From Duganella dendranthematis (GTDB lineage: Bacteria; Pseudomonadota; Gammaproteobacteria; Burkholderiales; Burkholderiaceae_D), in NCBI RefSeq assembly GCF_012849375.1, contig NZ_CP051684.1, forward strand, positions 2,046,001 to 2,110,000: DNA of 64,000 nt. The letters are read 5' to 3'. Positions 36,501 through 46,400 of this stretch are shown piece by piece. The translations under genes and the position numbers were made by a program. The notes under the pieces are model-generated. The model did not search any database. It saw only the letters and a list, made by a program, of their open reading frames with translations, and was not told the origin of the DNA. Positions within the stretch are counted from its first letter, which is position 1; each line of letters opens with the position of its first letter.

Positions 36501-39500
36501 GCACCGCCACCGTGGTGGCGCTGGACCTGGCCCACATGGCCGCCCTCAACAGCCGCCAGATCGCCGCGCTGACCACCGCGCAAGTGCTGGCCTTGGGCAC
36601 CGACCGCATCAGCGCCCTGAGCACCTTGCAGGCCAGCAGCCTGGGCACCGCGCAGATCGGCGTCCTGAGCAATAGCCAGTTGCAGGCGCTTGACGCCAAC
36701 GTGCTGGCGGCGCTCAAAACGCAGCAGATCGCCGCGCTGTCGACCGACCAGATCACCGTCCTGAGCAGCGACCAGATCATCGGTCTGACCACGGCCCAGG
36801 TGAGCAGCCTGAGCACACGCCAGCTGGCGGCCCTCAGCGCCGGCCAGCTGAACGACCTGGAAACCCGCGACCTGGCCGCGCTGCGCACCGCCCAGATCGC
36901 CAGCCTCGGCAGCGACAGCCTGAACGCCCTCAGCAGCACGCAGGTGCGGGCGCTGACCACCACCCAATTGCTGGCCCTGGGCAGCAATCAGCTGCAACAG
37001 CTGGCGACCGAACAGATCGCCGCACTGAGCAGCGCGCAGGTGATCAACCTCGGCACCGCCCAGATCGGCCTGCTGAGCAGCGACCAGCTGAGCGCGCTCG
37101 GTAACACCATGCTGGCGCAGTTGAAAACGCAGCAGATCGCCGCGCTGAAAACCCAGCAGATCGCCCAGCTGGATAACGCGCAACTGGTCGCGCTGACCAC
37201 GCTGCAAGTCAGCCACCTGACCAGCCAGCAACTCGCCGCCCTCGGCAGCGACCAGCTGAACGCGCTGGAAACCCAGGACCTGGCCGCGCTGCGCACCGCC
37301 CAGATCGCCGTCCTCAGCACCGCGCAAATCGCCGGTCTCGACCCGAGCCAGGCGGCCGCGCTGACCACGCTGCAAACCAGCAGCCTGAGCACTGCGCAGT
37401 TGCAGGCGCTCAGCGCCGCCCAGTTGCTCGGCTTCTCCAGCGCCGACATCGCCGCGCTGCGCACCGCGCAAGTGGTGGCGCTCACCACCGACCAGCTCGA
37501 TGCGCTATCGAGTGACCAGCTGCGCGCGCTGACTACGGCGCAACTGAGCGCGCTGACCAGCAGCCAGTTCGGCACACTGGGCAGCGACCAGATCGGCGTC
37601 CTGACCACGCTCCAGGCCGCCGGCCTGAGCACGGCGCAGCTGCAAGCGCTGAGCGCCGCGCAACTGGCGGCACTGTCCACCGCCGACCTCGCCGCGCTGC
37701 GCACCGTCCAGCTCGCCGCCCTGTCCAGCAGCCAGATCGCCTCGCTGGATCTGAACCAGATCGTTGCGCTGAGCACGCTGCAGGTGTCCAGCCTGAGCAC
37801 GCTGCAACTGAGCGCGCTCGGTTCCGACCAGGTGCGCGCCATGGAAACCCGCGACCTGGCCGCGCTGCGCACCGCGCAAGTCGTGACCCTCAGCGGCGAC
37901 CAGTTGCAAGCCCTCGGCAGCGACCAGGTGCAGGCGCTCACCGCGGCCCAGCTGGCCGCGCTGAACACCACGCAACTGCAAACGCTGCTGACCGAGCAGA
38001 TCGCCGCGCTGACCACCCGCCAGGTCGTCGCACTGGTTACCGCGCAGATCGTCAACCTGACCAACGGCCAGCTGGCCGCCCTCAGCACCGATGACGTCGC
38101 GGCGCTGCGGACCGCCCAGGTCAACGCGCTGCTCACGGCGCAGATCCAGCAACTCAGCACCGACCAGGTTGCCGCGCTGACCAGCAGCCAGGTGGCCGCC
38201 TTGTCGACCGCCCAGCTGTCGACGCTGAGCGAACAACAGATCGGCGCCTTCAGCGCAGCCGACTTCGCCGCGCTGAGTGCCGCCCAGCTGGCGGCGCTGG
38301 GCACGCTGATCAAGCTCACCACCGACCAGATCCAGTCGCTCACGCCGACGCAGATCGCCGGCCTCAGTACCGCCCAGGTCGCGGCGCTGACCACCGACCA
38401 GATCGTCGCCCTGACCACCCGCCAGATCGGTTCGCTCAGCACCGCCGCCGTGGCCGCGCTCGGCAGCGACCAGGTGCACGCGCTGGAAACTGATGACCTG
38501 GCCGCGATGAAAGCCACGCAGATCGTGGCGTTCGGCACCGACCAGCTGATGCAACTGAGCACGCTCCAGGTCCAGGCGCTGAACTCGGCCCAGGTCGGCG
38601 CCATGTCGACCCAGCAGATCGCCGTCCTCAGCAGCGACCAGATGCACGCCCTCACCAGCGCCGACATCGCCGCACTGCGCACCGCCCAGATCAGCATCCT
38701 CACCAGCGACCAGCTGCAAGCGCTGGGCGATGAGCAGGTGCAGGCCCTGAGCGTGGTGCAGATGAACGCGCTCGGCACCGACCAGGTGCAGGCGCTGCGG
38801 CCCGACCAGATCGTCGCCCTGAGCACCGCGCAATTCGCCGTGCTCGGCACCCGGCAACTGGCCGCGCTGACCTCGGACCAACTGAGCGTCATCGAAGCGG
38901 AAGACTTTGTCGCGCTGCGTCCGGCGCAGATCGCCAGCTTCAGCACCGCCCAGATCCAGGCGCTGACGCCGGACCATATCGCCATCCTGACCACCGGGCA
39001 GACCCAGGCGCTGACCAGCAGCCAGTTGCAGGCGCTGACCGACTTCCAACTGGTGGCGCTGAACAGCGATGACCTGGCCGCGCTGAAAACCGCGCAGATC
39101 GCCGCCCTCGGCACCGATCAGCTGAACATCATGCGCGACATCCAGCTGCAAGCGTTCGGCCTGACGCAACTGGCCGCGCTCAGCAGCGCGCAGCTGCAAT
39201 CGCTGGGCAGCGACCAGATCATCGCCCTGACCACGCAGCAATTCGGCCTGCTCAGCACGGCCCAAGTCGCGCTGCTGACCACCGCCCAGTTGCAAGCTAT
39301 CGAACTGGTCGACCTGGCCGCGCTGAAGACCGCGCAAGTGCAGGCGCTGGGCAGCGACCAGCTGCAGGCGCTCAGCATCGACCGCGTGGCCGCCTTGACC
39401 ACGCAACAAATCCAGGCGCTGGCCGGCGCCCAGCTGAACGTGCTGAGCAGCGACCAGTTGCAGGCACTGGGCACCGACGGCGTGCAAGCGCTGCGCAGCG

Positions 39501-42500
39501 CCCAGGTCGCCGCCCTCAGCACCGGCCTGCTGGAAGCGTTGACCACCGACCAGTGGCAACACCTGGGTACTGACCAGCTGGCCTCGTTGAGTACTGCGCA
39601 GTTTGGTGCCGTCACCAGCGACCAGATCGTCGCATTGACCAGCGCACAGTCGGCGGCCCTGGCCACGGCCCAGATCGCATCGCTGAGCAGCGTCCAGCTG
39701 GACGCCCTGGAGACCGGCGATTTCGCCGTCCTGAACAGCGCCCAGATCGCCGCCATCACCACCGCCAACATCGCCGCCCTGACCACCGACCTGGTGAGCG
39801 CACTCGGCACGGCACAGGTGAGCAGCCTGGGGACCGACCAGATCGCGGCACTCAGCAGCGACAACATTGCCGCCCTCAGCAGCGCCCAGGTCGTCACGCT
39901 GAGCGCCACCCAGATCGGCGCCCTGCGTACCGACCAGATCAGCGCGCTCAGCACCGACGATTTCGTCGCCCTGCGCAGCAACCAGCTGACCGCGCTCAAC
40001 ACGGCGCAATTTGCCGCGCTGACCAGCAGCCAGCTGAACGCGCTGTCAAGCGCCGCCTTCACCGGCCTCACCACCGCCATGATCAGCGCGCTGACCAGCG
40101 GCCAATTCGCCCACCTGAGCACCGCACAAGTGGCGGCGCTGACCTCGACCCAGGCGACCGTGCTGAACGCCGGCCAGCTGGGCGCACTGGATACCGACCA
40201 GTTCAGCGTGCTGGCCACCAGCGCCATCCGCAACCTGCAATCCGACCAGATCGGCGTGCTGTCCAGCGACCAGATCGTTGCCTTCACCACGCTGCAAATC
40301 CGCGCGCTGACCAGCACCCAGCTGGCCGGCCTGCAAAGCGGCCAGATCGCCGCGCTGGAAACCGTCGACCTGGCGGCGCTGACCACCGCCCAGTTCAACC
40401 TGTTGAGCAGCGACCAGTTGCAGGCCTTGCTGACCGAGCAATTGGTCACGCTGTCGACCGCGCAGATCAGCACCCTGTCCACCGACCAGATCAGCACTGG
40501 CCTGAGCACCGCCCAGATCATCGCGCTGACCACCGCGCAAGCAGCGTCGCTGGCCACGCGCCAGGTCGCCGCGCTGACCACCAGCCAGGTGGTGGCGCTG
40601 GAAACCGAAGACCTGGCCGTGTTCAGCACGCGCCAAGTGGTCGCTTTCACCAGCGACCAGATCAGCGCCCTCAGCAGCGACCAGCTGAACGGCCTGACCA
40701 CGGCCGAACTGGCGGCGCTGACCACCGCCCAGCTGGCCGCCGGCCTGACCACCGCGCAGTTGGCGGCACTGGACGCCGCCCACATCAGCGCCTTCGGCAC
40801 CAGCCAGCTCAATTACGGCCTCGGCACGGACGGCATCGCCGCCTTGACCACCGACCAGATCGGCGCGCTGCGCACCGCGCAAACCGCCAGCCTGGCCACG
40901 CTGCAGATCGCCGCCCTGACCAGCGCCCAGATTGTTGCGCTGAGCACCGAGCAGACCGCCACGCTGAGCACGCAACAAGTGGCGGCGCTGAGCTCCGACC
41001 AACTGGCGGCGCTGGAAATCGTCGACCTGAACGCCCTCACCACGCGTCAGCTGAACGCCCTCAGCACCGCGCAAGTGTCGACGCTGGGTACGCTGCAACT
41101 GAATGCGTTGGGCACCGCCCAATTCGCCGCGCTCAGCACGGCCCAGCTGGCTTACGGCCTCGGCACCGAACAGCTGATCGCGCTCGATAGCGACCACATC
41201 AGCGCACTGACAACCACCCAGCTGGCCTACGGCCTGACGCTGGACGGGCTGGCGGCGCTGACCAGCGACCAGATCCAGGCGCTGCGCACCGCGCAGATCG
41301 CCGCGCTGACCACGCAGCAAGCCAGTGCGCTCAGCAGCGACCAGATCGTCGCGCTGACCACCGAACAGGTCGCCGGCCTGTCCACCGCCCAGCTGCCGGC
41401 CTTGAGTTCCGACCAGCTGGCCGTGTTCAGCACCGAACAGATCGCCGCGCTGGAAACCCAGGACGTGGCTGCCTTGAGCGCCAGCCAGTTCATCGGCCTG
41501 TCCAGCAGCCAGACCATGGCGCTGACCACCGGCCAGGTGCGCGCGCTGAAGACCGCGCAAGTGGCGGCCATCGACGGCGCCCAGATCGGCGTCTTCAGCA
41601 GCGACCAGCTGCAGGCGCTGAGCACCCAGCAAGCCGCCGCGCTCAGCGTGACCGCCGTCACCGCGCTGTCGACCGCCCAGCTGAACGTGCTGACCACGGA
41701 CGACGTCGCCGCGCTGGGCACCGTGCAGATCGCCAGTCTGGCGGTCAGCCAGCTGGCCGGCCTCAACACCAACCAGGTGCAGGCGCTGACCAGCGCACAA
41801 CTGGGCGCCCTCACCGTCGACCAGTTCTTCGCCTTCAGCACCAGCCAGATCAACGCGCTGCGCACCACCCAGATCGGCTACCTCAGCACCACCCAGGTGG
41901 CCGCGCTGTCGACGCCGCAAGTGCAGGCGCTCAGCACCGACCAGATCGCCTCGATCAAGCTCAGCCAGGTCACCGCGCTGACGATCGACCAGGTCGCCGT
42001 GCTGGGTTCCGACCAGTTACGCGCGCTGACCACGACGCAGATTCAGGCCCTGAGCACCAACCAGCTGTTCGCACTGGCCAGTGAACAGGCGGCGGCGCTG
42101 ACCACCACCCAGATGGCGGCGCTGAAGAATTCGCAGATCGCCGCGCTGGATGCGACGCAACTGTACGGCTTCAGCACCGACCAGTTGGCGGCCTGGAGCA
42201 CCAGCCAGCTCGGTTCGCTGACCGCGACCCAGATCGGCTACCTGTCCACCGCGCAGATCGCCGGTCTGAGCAACACGCAGATCGCCGGCCTGAAGACCAG
42301 CCAGCTGGCGGCCTTCAGCACCAACCAGATCCGCGCGCTGGCGGCGGCGCAAATGCCGGCGCTGACCACCACGCAGCTGGGCGTGCTGAGCGTGGCGCAA
42401 GCCGACGCGCTGACTGCGACCCAGATCGCCTCGATGTCGATTGCCCAGACCATGGCGCTGAACTCGTCGTCGGTCAACTACGCCACGCCGCTGATCCTCG

Positions 42501-43261
42501 ATCTCGACGGCAACGGCGTGCAGACCCGCAGCATCACCGCCGGCGTGCAATTTGATATCCGCGGCGACGGCCAGAAAGTCAGCACCGGCTGGGTTGACGC
42601 CCACGACGGCCTGCTGGCCCTGGACCGCAACGGCGACGGCGTGATCAACGACGGCAGCGAACTGTTCGGCAGCGGCACCACGCTGGCCGACGGCAGCAAA
42701 GCCAAGGACGGCTACGCCGCCTTGGCCGCGCTCGACAGCAACGGCGACGGCCAGATCACGGCCGCCGACAGCGCGTACGGCGCACTGCGCGTGTGGGTCG
42801 ACGGCAACGGCGACGGCGTCAGCCAGGCCGACGAGCTGAAGACCCTGGCGCAGCTGGGCATTGCCACCATCAGCACCAAAGCCAACAGCGCGCTGACGCA
42901 GCAGAACGGCAATGTGATCGGCCTGACGTCGAGCTACACCAGCACCGACGGCAGCGTGCACCAGAGCGCAGACGCCTGGTTCCTGGCCGACAAAGCAACG
43001 TCCACTGCCTCGCTGCAACAGCAAGTGAGCGGTCTGACCAACGCCATGGCCAGTTATGCCGCCACTTCTGCGGCCCCGGCGCAACAGCTGACGCTGCCAA
43101 CCTCGGCAGCGACGGCGGCAGCAGCAGCGGCAACCACGCCATTGGCCGCGGCGCTGGACCACTATCGTGCCCAGCACAGCCTGCAAGGCGTCGCCACCGG
43201 CCCAGGCAAGCAAGCGTTTGAGGAGCAAGCCAGCCAATGGTTCGCCGTCCCTAAACGTTAA
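33545..43261 (+). CDS. giant octapeptide-repeat protein with type I secretion C-terminal domain (3238 aa)
   Basis: The ATG at 33545 (GGGAG about ten bases upstream) is preferred over a TTG start 13 codons earlier. From residue 8 to about 2970 it is an almost unbroken array of about 370 octads, consensus L-[ST]-[ST]-x-Q-[ILV]-x-A (LTTAQIAA, LSSDQLQA). Some units carry one extra Gly (AAGLTTAQ) and one is two residues short near 38290. Acidic variants of the type LETRDLAA recur at regular intervals. The C-terminal 260 residues hold Asp/Gly loops LDLDGNGVQT, DRNGDGVIND, DSNGDGQITA and DGNGDGVSQADE, like the calcium-binding C-terminus of many type I secreted proteins. There is no signal peptide, no nonapeptide RTX (GGxGxD) array, and no LapA-like retention module at the N-terminus. 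The T1SS genes at 54690-58186 are the obvious exporter. I do not know a named family for the octads; a surface or extracellular structural role is inferred. Confidence 0.92.
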   Translation: MSFNLSDLTTDQLKALQSAQIASLTTADAATLSTLQMTLLSTAQLSWFGTAQLRALTTATLHAMGTQQLNSLSTKQVAALSTAQFSTLSDDQLGAGLTTVQFTALTTAQLASLSQAQVALIETQDLAALRTAQLVTLSTTQLRALGSDQLQALTTAQTVSLKTQQIAALASNQVASLTTREMATLTTLQLNALDAVQLGALGDSQLAALTTAQAAGLSTTQIGRLGTEQLAALGSNGLAALKTQQIAALTTTQFTALSTDQIVALTTTQIQSLTTQQLSLLSSEQLGALSAQDLAALRTQQLAALGTGVTAMLGTSQIAALTTAQTAALPTAQLRAFSTDQIVALRTAQVAALTTQQVQALSITQLAALETVDLAAMGTAQVTALGTAQVSALTAAQIAALRTVQANALSSQQLAVLSTEQLGALETADLAALRSNQLGGLSTEQIAALRTDQIAALATLQIAALSTRQLAALDDAQIVSLTTAQAAALTSVQIASLSTSQLAALETRDLLAFKTAQVAALTSTQLGALDAAHFGSFSSQQIAALTTLQVSTLGSAQLVALSSAALAGLQTRQAVALSIDNVQALGTDQIAVLSTAVINAFTTAQVAALSTDQIVALSTQQSMALATRQIAALTDAQLNALQTQDLAAFKTQQIAALGTSQIAALDSVHLIALGSQQVAALATAQVAALGSDQVAVMETRDLAALSSRQAAALSNDAVAALTTTQVSALTSTVLNGLSTTQFGALGTDQIVALTTQQATQLATRQIAALSSEQLVALETRDFAALKTAQIAALTPDQISKLTLEQIVALTTAQANALTGVQLNALTTAQLSAMETQDFAALRTSQLLGLGTNSIAILSPNQVAALKTEQVSQLTSDQIRVLSSDQIGALTTLQVGALSPLQISYLLASQLSVLSNADWAALKSQQLNALSTEQLAAVTTSQIVALTTAQASQIAASQLNALSSEQLNALETRDLNALTTTQIAALGTATVVALDLAHMAALNSRQIAALTTAQVLALGTDRISALSTLQASSLGTAQIGVLSNSQLQALDANVLAALKTQQIAALSTDQITVLSSDQIIGLTTAQVSSLSTRQLAALSAGQLNDLETRDLAALRTAQIASLGSDSLNALSSTQVRALTTTQLLALGSNQLQQLATEQIAALSSAQVINLGTAQIGLLSSDQLSALGNTMLAQLKTQQIAALKTQQIAQLDNAQLVALTTLQVSHLTSQQLAALGSDQLNALETQDLAALRTAQIAVLSTAQIAGLDPSQAAALTTLQTSSLSTAQLQALSAAQLLGFSSADIAALRTAQVVALTTDQLDALSSDQLRALTTAQLSALTSSQFGTLGSDQIGVLTTLQAAGLSTAQLQALSAAQLAALSTADLAALRTVQLAALSSSQIASLDLNQIVALSTLQVSSLSTLQLSALGSDQVRAMETRDLAALRTAQVVTLSGDQLQALGSDQVQALTAAQLAALNTTQLQTLLTEQIAALTTRQVVALVTAQIVNLTNGQLAALSTDDVAALRTAQVNALLTAQIQQLSTDQVAALTSSQVAALSTAQLSTLSEQQIGAFSAADFAALSAAQLAALGTLIKLTTDQIQSLTPTQIAGLSTAQVAALTTDQIVALTTRQIGSLSTAAVAALGSDQVHALETDDLAAMKATQIVAFGTDQLMQLSTLQVQALNSAQVGAMSTQQIAVLSSDQMHALTSADIAALRTAQISILTSDQLQALGDEQVQALSVVQMNALGTDQVQALRPDQIVALSTAQFAVLGTRQLAALTSDQLSVIEAEDFVALRPAQIASFSTAQIQALTPDHIAILTTGQTQALTSSQLQALTDFQLVALNSDDLAALKTAQIAALGTDQLNIMRDIQLQAFGLTQLAALSSAQLQSLGSDQIIALTTQQFGLLSTAQVALLTTAQLQAIELVDLAALKTAQVQALGSDQLQALSIDRVAALTTQQIQALAGAQLNVLSSDQLQALGTDGVQALRSAQVAALSTGLLEALTTDQWQHLGTDQLASLSTAQFGAVTSDQIVALTSAQSAALATAQIASLSSVQLDALETGDFAVLNSAQIAAITTANIAALTTDLVSALGTAQVSSLGTDQIAALSSDNIAALSSAQVVTLSATQIGALRTDQISALSTDDFVALRSNQLTALNTAQFAALTSSQLNALSSAAFTGLTTAMISALTSGQFAHLSTAQVAALTSTQATVLNAGQLGALDTDQFSVLATSAIRNLQSDQIGVLSSDQIVAFTTLQIRALTSTQLAGLQSGQIAALETVDLAALTTAQFNLLSSDQLQALLTEQLVTLSTAQISTLSTDQISTGLSTAQIIALTTAQAASLATRQVAALTTSQVVALETEDLAVFSTRQVVAFTSDQISALSSDQLNGLTTAELAALTTAQLAAGLTTAQLAALDAAHISAFGTSQLNYGLGTDGIAALTTDQIGALRTAQTASLATLQIAALTSAQIVALSTEQTATLSTQQVAALSSDQLAALEIVDLNALTTRQLNALSTAQVSTLGTLQLNALGTAQFAALSTAQLAYGLGTEQLIALDSDHISALTTTQLAYGLTLDGLAALTSDQIQALRTAQIAALTTQQASALSSDQIVALTTEQVAGLSTAQLPALSSDQLAVFSTEQIAALETQDVAALSASQFIGLSSSQTMALTTGQVRALKTAQVAAIDGAQIGVFSSDQLQALSTQQAAALSVTAVTALSTAQLNVLTTDDVAALGTVQIASLAVSQLAGLNTNQVQALTSAQLGALTVDQFFAFSTSQINALRTTQIGYLSTTQVAALSTPQVQALSTDQIASIKLSQVTALTIDQVAVLGSDQLRALTTTQIQALSTNQLFALASEQAAALTTTQMAALKNSQIAALDATQLYGFSTDQLAAWSTSQLGSLTATQIGYLSTAQIAGLSNTQIAGLKTSQLAAFSTNQIRALAAAQMPALTTTQLGVLSVAQADALTATQIASMSIAQTMALNSSSVNYATPLILDLDGNGVQTRSITAGVQFDIRGDGQKVSTGWVDAHDGLLALDRNGDGVINDGSELFGSGTTLADGSKAKDGYAALAALDSNGDGQITAADSAYGALRVWVDGNGDGVSQADELKTLAQLGIATISTKANSALTQQNGNVIGLTSSYTSTDGSVHQSADAWFLADKATSTASLQQQVSGLTNAMASYAATSAAPAQQLTLPTSAATAAAAAATTPLAAALDHYRAQHSLQGVATGPGKQAFEEQASQWFAVPKR
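33566..42457 (+). repeat. 24-base (octapeptide) tandem repeat array, about 370 units
   Basis: Codon-level repeat with the pattern CTG-ACC-ACC-GCC-CAG-ATC-GCC-GCG and many variants. Superimposed is a 408-base period (17 octads) visible from acidic octads at 34651, 35059, 35467, 35875, 36283, 36691, 37099, 37675 minus one unit, and 38083; a second acidic octad series sits 240 bases after the first (35635 to 36043 to 36451 to 36859 to 37267). Units are diverged from each other, so the array is old or under selection for variation. Confidence 0.93.
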
Positions 43262-43266
43262 ATGGC

Positions 43267-43296
43267 GGCCGGGGAGGCGGCACTGCTTCCCCGGCC
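43267..43296 (+). terminator. hairpin after the giant gene
   Basis: GGCCGGGGA (43267-43275) pairs with TCCCCGGCC (43288-43296) around a 12-base loop, six bases past the stop. No T-run follows, so it may attenuate rather than end transcription into the glycosyltransferase gene. Confidence 0.45.
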
Positions 43297-43412
43297 TGCC
43301 AACGTTAGAGCAACAGGTGTTTTACAGTCTTGCTCCAGAGCCAAAAGTTGCCCCTCGCCCAGCGACAAAAAGGTATGATAGGGCTCGGACTGATTCCACT
43401 TTATGCTCTGCT

Positions 43413-46400
43413 ATGACCTCTCAAGCATCTGCCGCACCCGCTTCTACCGATAACAGCCCGCTGGGTTCCGTCATGGCCATGGCCGTCAAGGGCCAGCTGT
43501 CCATCGCCGACCTGTTTGGCGCTACCGCCGTGCTGCAGGACAGCGGCCAGGCGCCCGCCGCCATCGCCCTGTACCGCGCCTGGATCGAGCACACGCCGTC
43601 GCCACTGATCTACGCCGCCTGCTTCAACCTGGCCGTGGTGCTGTCGAACAGCGGTGACGACGCCGGCGCCGAAGCGGTGCTGCGCAAGGCCATCGCCCAG
43701 AACCCGCATTTTGTCGAAGCCCGCCTCAACCTCGGCACGCTGCTGGAGCGCACCGGCCGGCCGGTCGACGCGCTGACCATGTGGCAGTCGATCCTGACCG
43801 ATCCGATCGAGCCGGACATCAAGTCCAACCGCACGCTGTATGTGCAAACCCTGAATAACCTCGGCCGTTTGCTGGAAATCCAGAAGCGCTACCCGGAAGC
43901 CGAAGCCATGCTGGCCACCAGCCTGCGCGTCGATCCGCAACAGGCCAGTGTGATGACGCACTGGGTCCACCTGCGCCAGAAGCAGTGCGAGTGGCCGGTC
44001 TACAGCGGCCTGGAAAACGTCTCGGTCGCCACCATGATGGAAGGCACTTCGGCGCTGGCCATGCTCAGCGCCTCGGCCGATCCGGCGCATCAGCTGGCCG
44101 CCGCCAAGCGCTTCGTCAATGAGAAGATCAACGCCGCCGTGGCGCCGCTCACCGGTCAGCACGGCTATAACCACCAGCGCCTGCGCATCGGCTATCTGTC
44201 GTCCGACTTCTGCTCGCATGCGGTGTCGATCCTGACCGCCGAGCTGTACGAGCTGCACGACCGCAGCAAGTTCGAGGTCTACGCCTTCAGCTGGAGCCGT
44301 GAAGATGGTTCGCCGATCCGCGCCCGCGTGGTCAAGGCGATGGACCACTACATCCGCATCGACAAGATGACCGACGAGCAGGCCGCCCGCACCATCCGCG
44401 CCCACGAGATCGATATCCTGGTCGACCTGCACGGCCTGACCCTGGGCGCCCGTCCGCAGATCATCGCCTACCGCCCGGCCCCGGTGCAGCTGACCTACCT
44501 CGGCTTCCCCGGCAGCACCGGTCTGCCCGGTATCGATTACGTGATCTCCGACGAGTTCCTGATCACCAAGGAGATGGAGCCGTTCTTCACCGAGAAGCCG
44601 CTGCACCTGCCGGACTGCTTCCAGATCAACGACCGCCAGCGTGCCATCGCGCCGACGCCGACCCGCGCCTCGGTCAACCTGCCGGACGACGCCTTTGTTT
44701 TCTGCTCGTTCAACAACAATTTCAAGTTCACGCCCGACCTGTTCAGCGTGTGGATGAACATTCTGCGCCGCGTGCCGAACGCAGTGCTGTGGCTGGTGGC
44801 CGACCATCCGGAAGTGCGCGAGAACCTGTACCGCCACACCGAAGAAGCCGGCATCGACCGCAACCGCATCATCTTCAACGGCCGCGCGGTGCCGGCCGAG
44901 TACCTGGCGCGCTACCAGCTGGCCGACCTGTTCCTCGACACCTTCCCGTTCAACGCCGGCACCACCGCCAGCGACGCCCTGTGGGCCGGCCTGCCGCTGC
45001 TGACCTGCGCCGGCCAGACCTTCGCCTCGCGCATGGCCGGCAGCCTGCTGCGCGCGGTCGACCTGCCGCAGCTGATCACCTACAGCTTTGCCGAGTACGA
45101 AGAGAAAGCCGTCGAGCTGGCCAGCAATCCGCAGCGCATCGCCTCGATGAAACGCCAGCTGCACGCTAACCGCCTGAACTCGGCGCTGTTCGACAGCCCG
45201 CGCTTCGTGCGCAATATGGAAGCGGCGCTGCAAAAAGTCGCCAAGCCGGCCGCGCCGCGCCTGGCCGCGCCGGACCATGCGGTACGGCCGCAGGAACCGT
45301 CGGAGCAGGCGGCGCCGGTGCGCATTGACCAGATCCCGATCGTCACCGTGTCGTACAACACGCCGGACCTGATCGACGGCCTGCTGCGCACGCTGCGCCA
45401 GTTCTACACCAACCGCGTGTATGTGATCGACGGCTCCAATCCGGATGTGGCGGAAACCATCCGCGCCGTCACGGCCGGCTATGACAATGTCGAATTCATC
45501 CCGTTCGGCTACAACATCCACCACGGCCCCGGCATGGCGTGGGCGATCAACCACCTCGGCCTGTCGGGCGAAGTGCTGTTCCTCGATTCCGACGTCGAGA
45601 TCCTGAAGGCCGGCTTCCTCGAATCGATGCACGCCGAGCTGCGTCCCGGCATGTACGGCGTCGGCTGCGTGCTGACGGTCGATTTGCTGGGCAACGACCG
45701 TCCGGACGACGGCACCGTGCCGTACCTGTACCCGGCCTGCATGCTGACCAATATCGACGTGGTGCGCCAATGGCCGCTGCCGATCAAGCACGGCGCGCCG
45801 ATGATCCCGACCATGCTGGCGCTGCACGCGGCCGATTCCAGCCACCTGGTGGCCAACATCCCGTGGGTCAACGAAGACTTCGCCAAGCAGCCGAAACGCC
45901 ATTACCTCAAGCACGACTGGCAGGGCACGGTGATCCGCACCGGCGGCTATCACTACGACCTGCCGAGCGCCACCACCGCCGTCAATGCCGACATGCTGCA
46001 CTTCATGCCGCCGCAGGCGCGCAAGATCGTCGAAGTCGGCTGCCGCGACGGCGCCTTCGCCAAGGCCTACAAACAGCGCAATTCGATCTGCAACTACACC
46101 GGCATCGAAGCCGATCCGGCGCTGGCGCAGACCGCCCGCCCGCACTGCGATTTTGTCTTCAACAACGACCTGGAACACGCCGGCCCCGACTTCTGGGACC
46201 ACGTGCGCCACGCCGATACCTGGGTGTTCGACGAAACGCTGGAGCAGATGGACGATCCATGGCGCATGCTGCGCAAGATCCGCACCAATATCGCCCCCGG
46301 CGGCAAGCTGGTGCTCACCATCCGCAACTTCCAGCACTGGAGCATGCAGGCGCGCCTGAACGCCGGCGACGTCCGCTACGGCACCGATGGCCTGGAAATG

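Noticed and set aside
35372-40812. Long minus-strand open frames (up to 834 codons) inside the first giant gene
   Set aside because: They arise because the 24-base repeat keeps the other frames free of stops. They lack ribosome sites and domain content, and read as monotonous Val/Ser/Trp or Gly/Gln/Arg repeats.
33566-42457. Tandem short repeats resembling a CRISPR array
   Set aside because: The 24-base units are in frame, degenerate at third positions and without distinct spacers; no cas genes are nearby.
42490-43261. RTX nonapeptide toxin domain
   Set aside because: The C-terminus has EF-hand-like DxNGDG loops but no GGxGxDxxx tandem array, so a toxin call is not supported.
43167-43412. 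Upstream extension of the GT41 fusion gene
   Set aside because: It overlaps the end of the giant gene and adds a basic, low-complexity stretch with no domain support.
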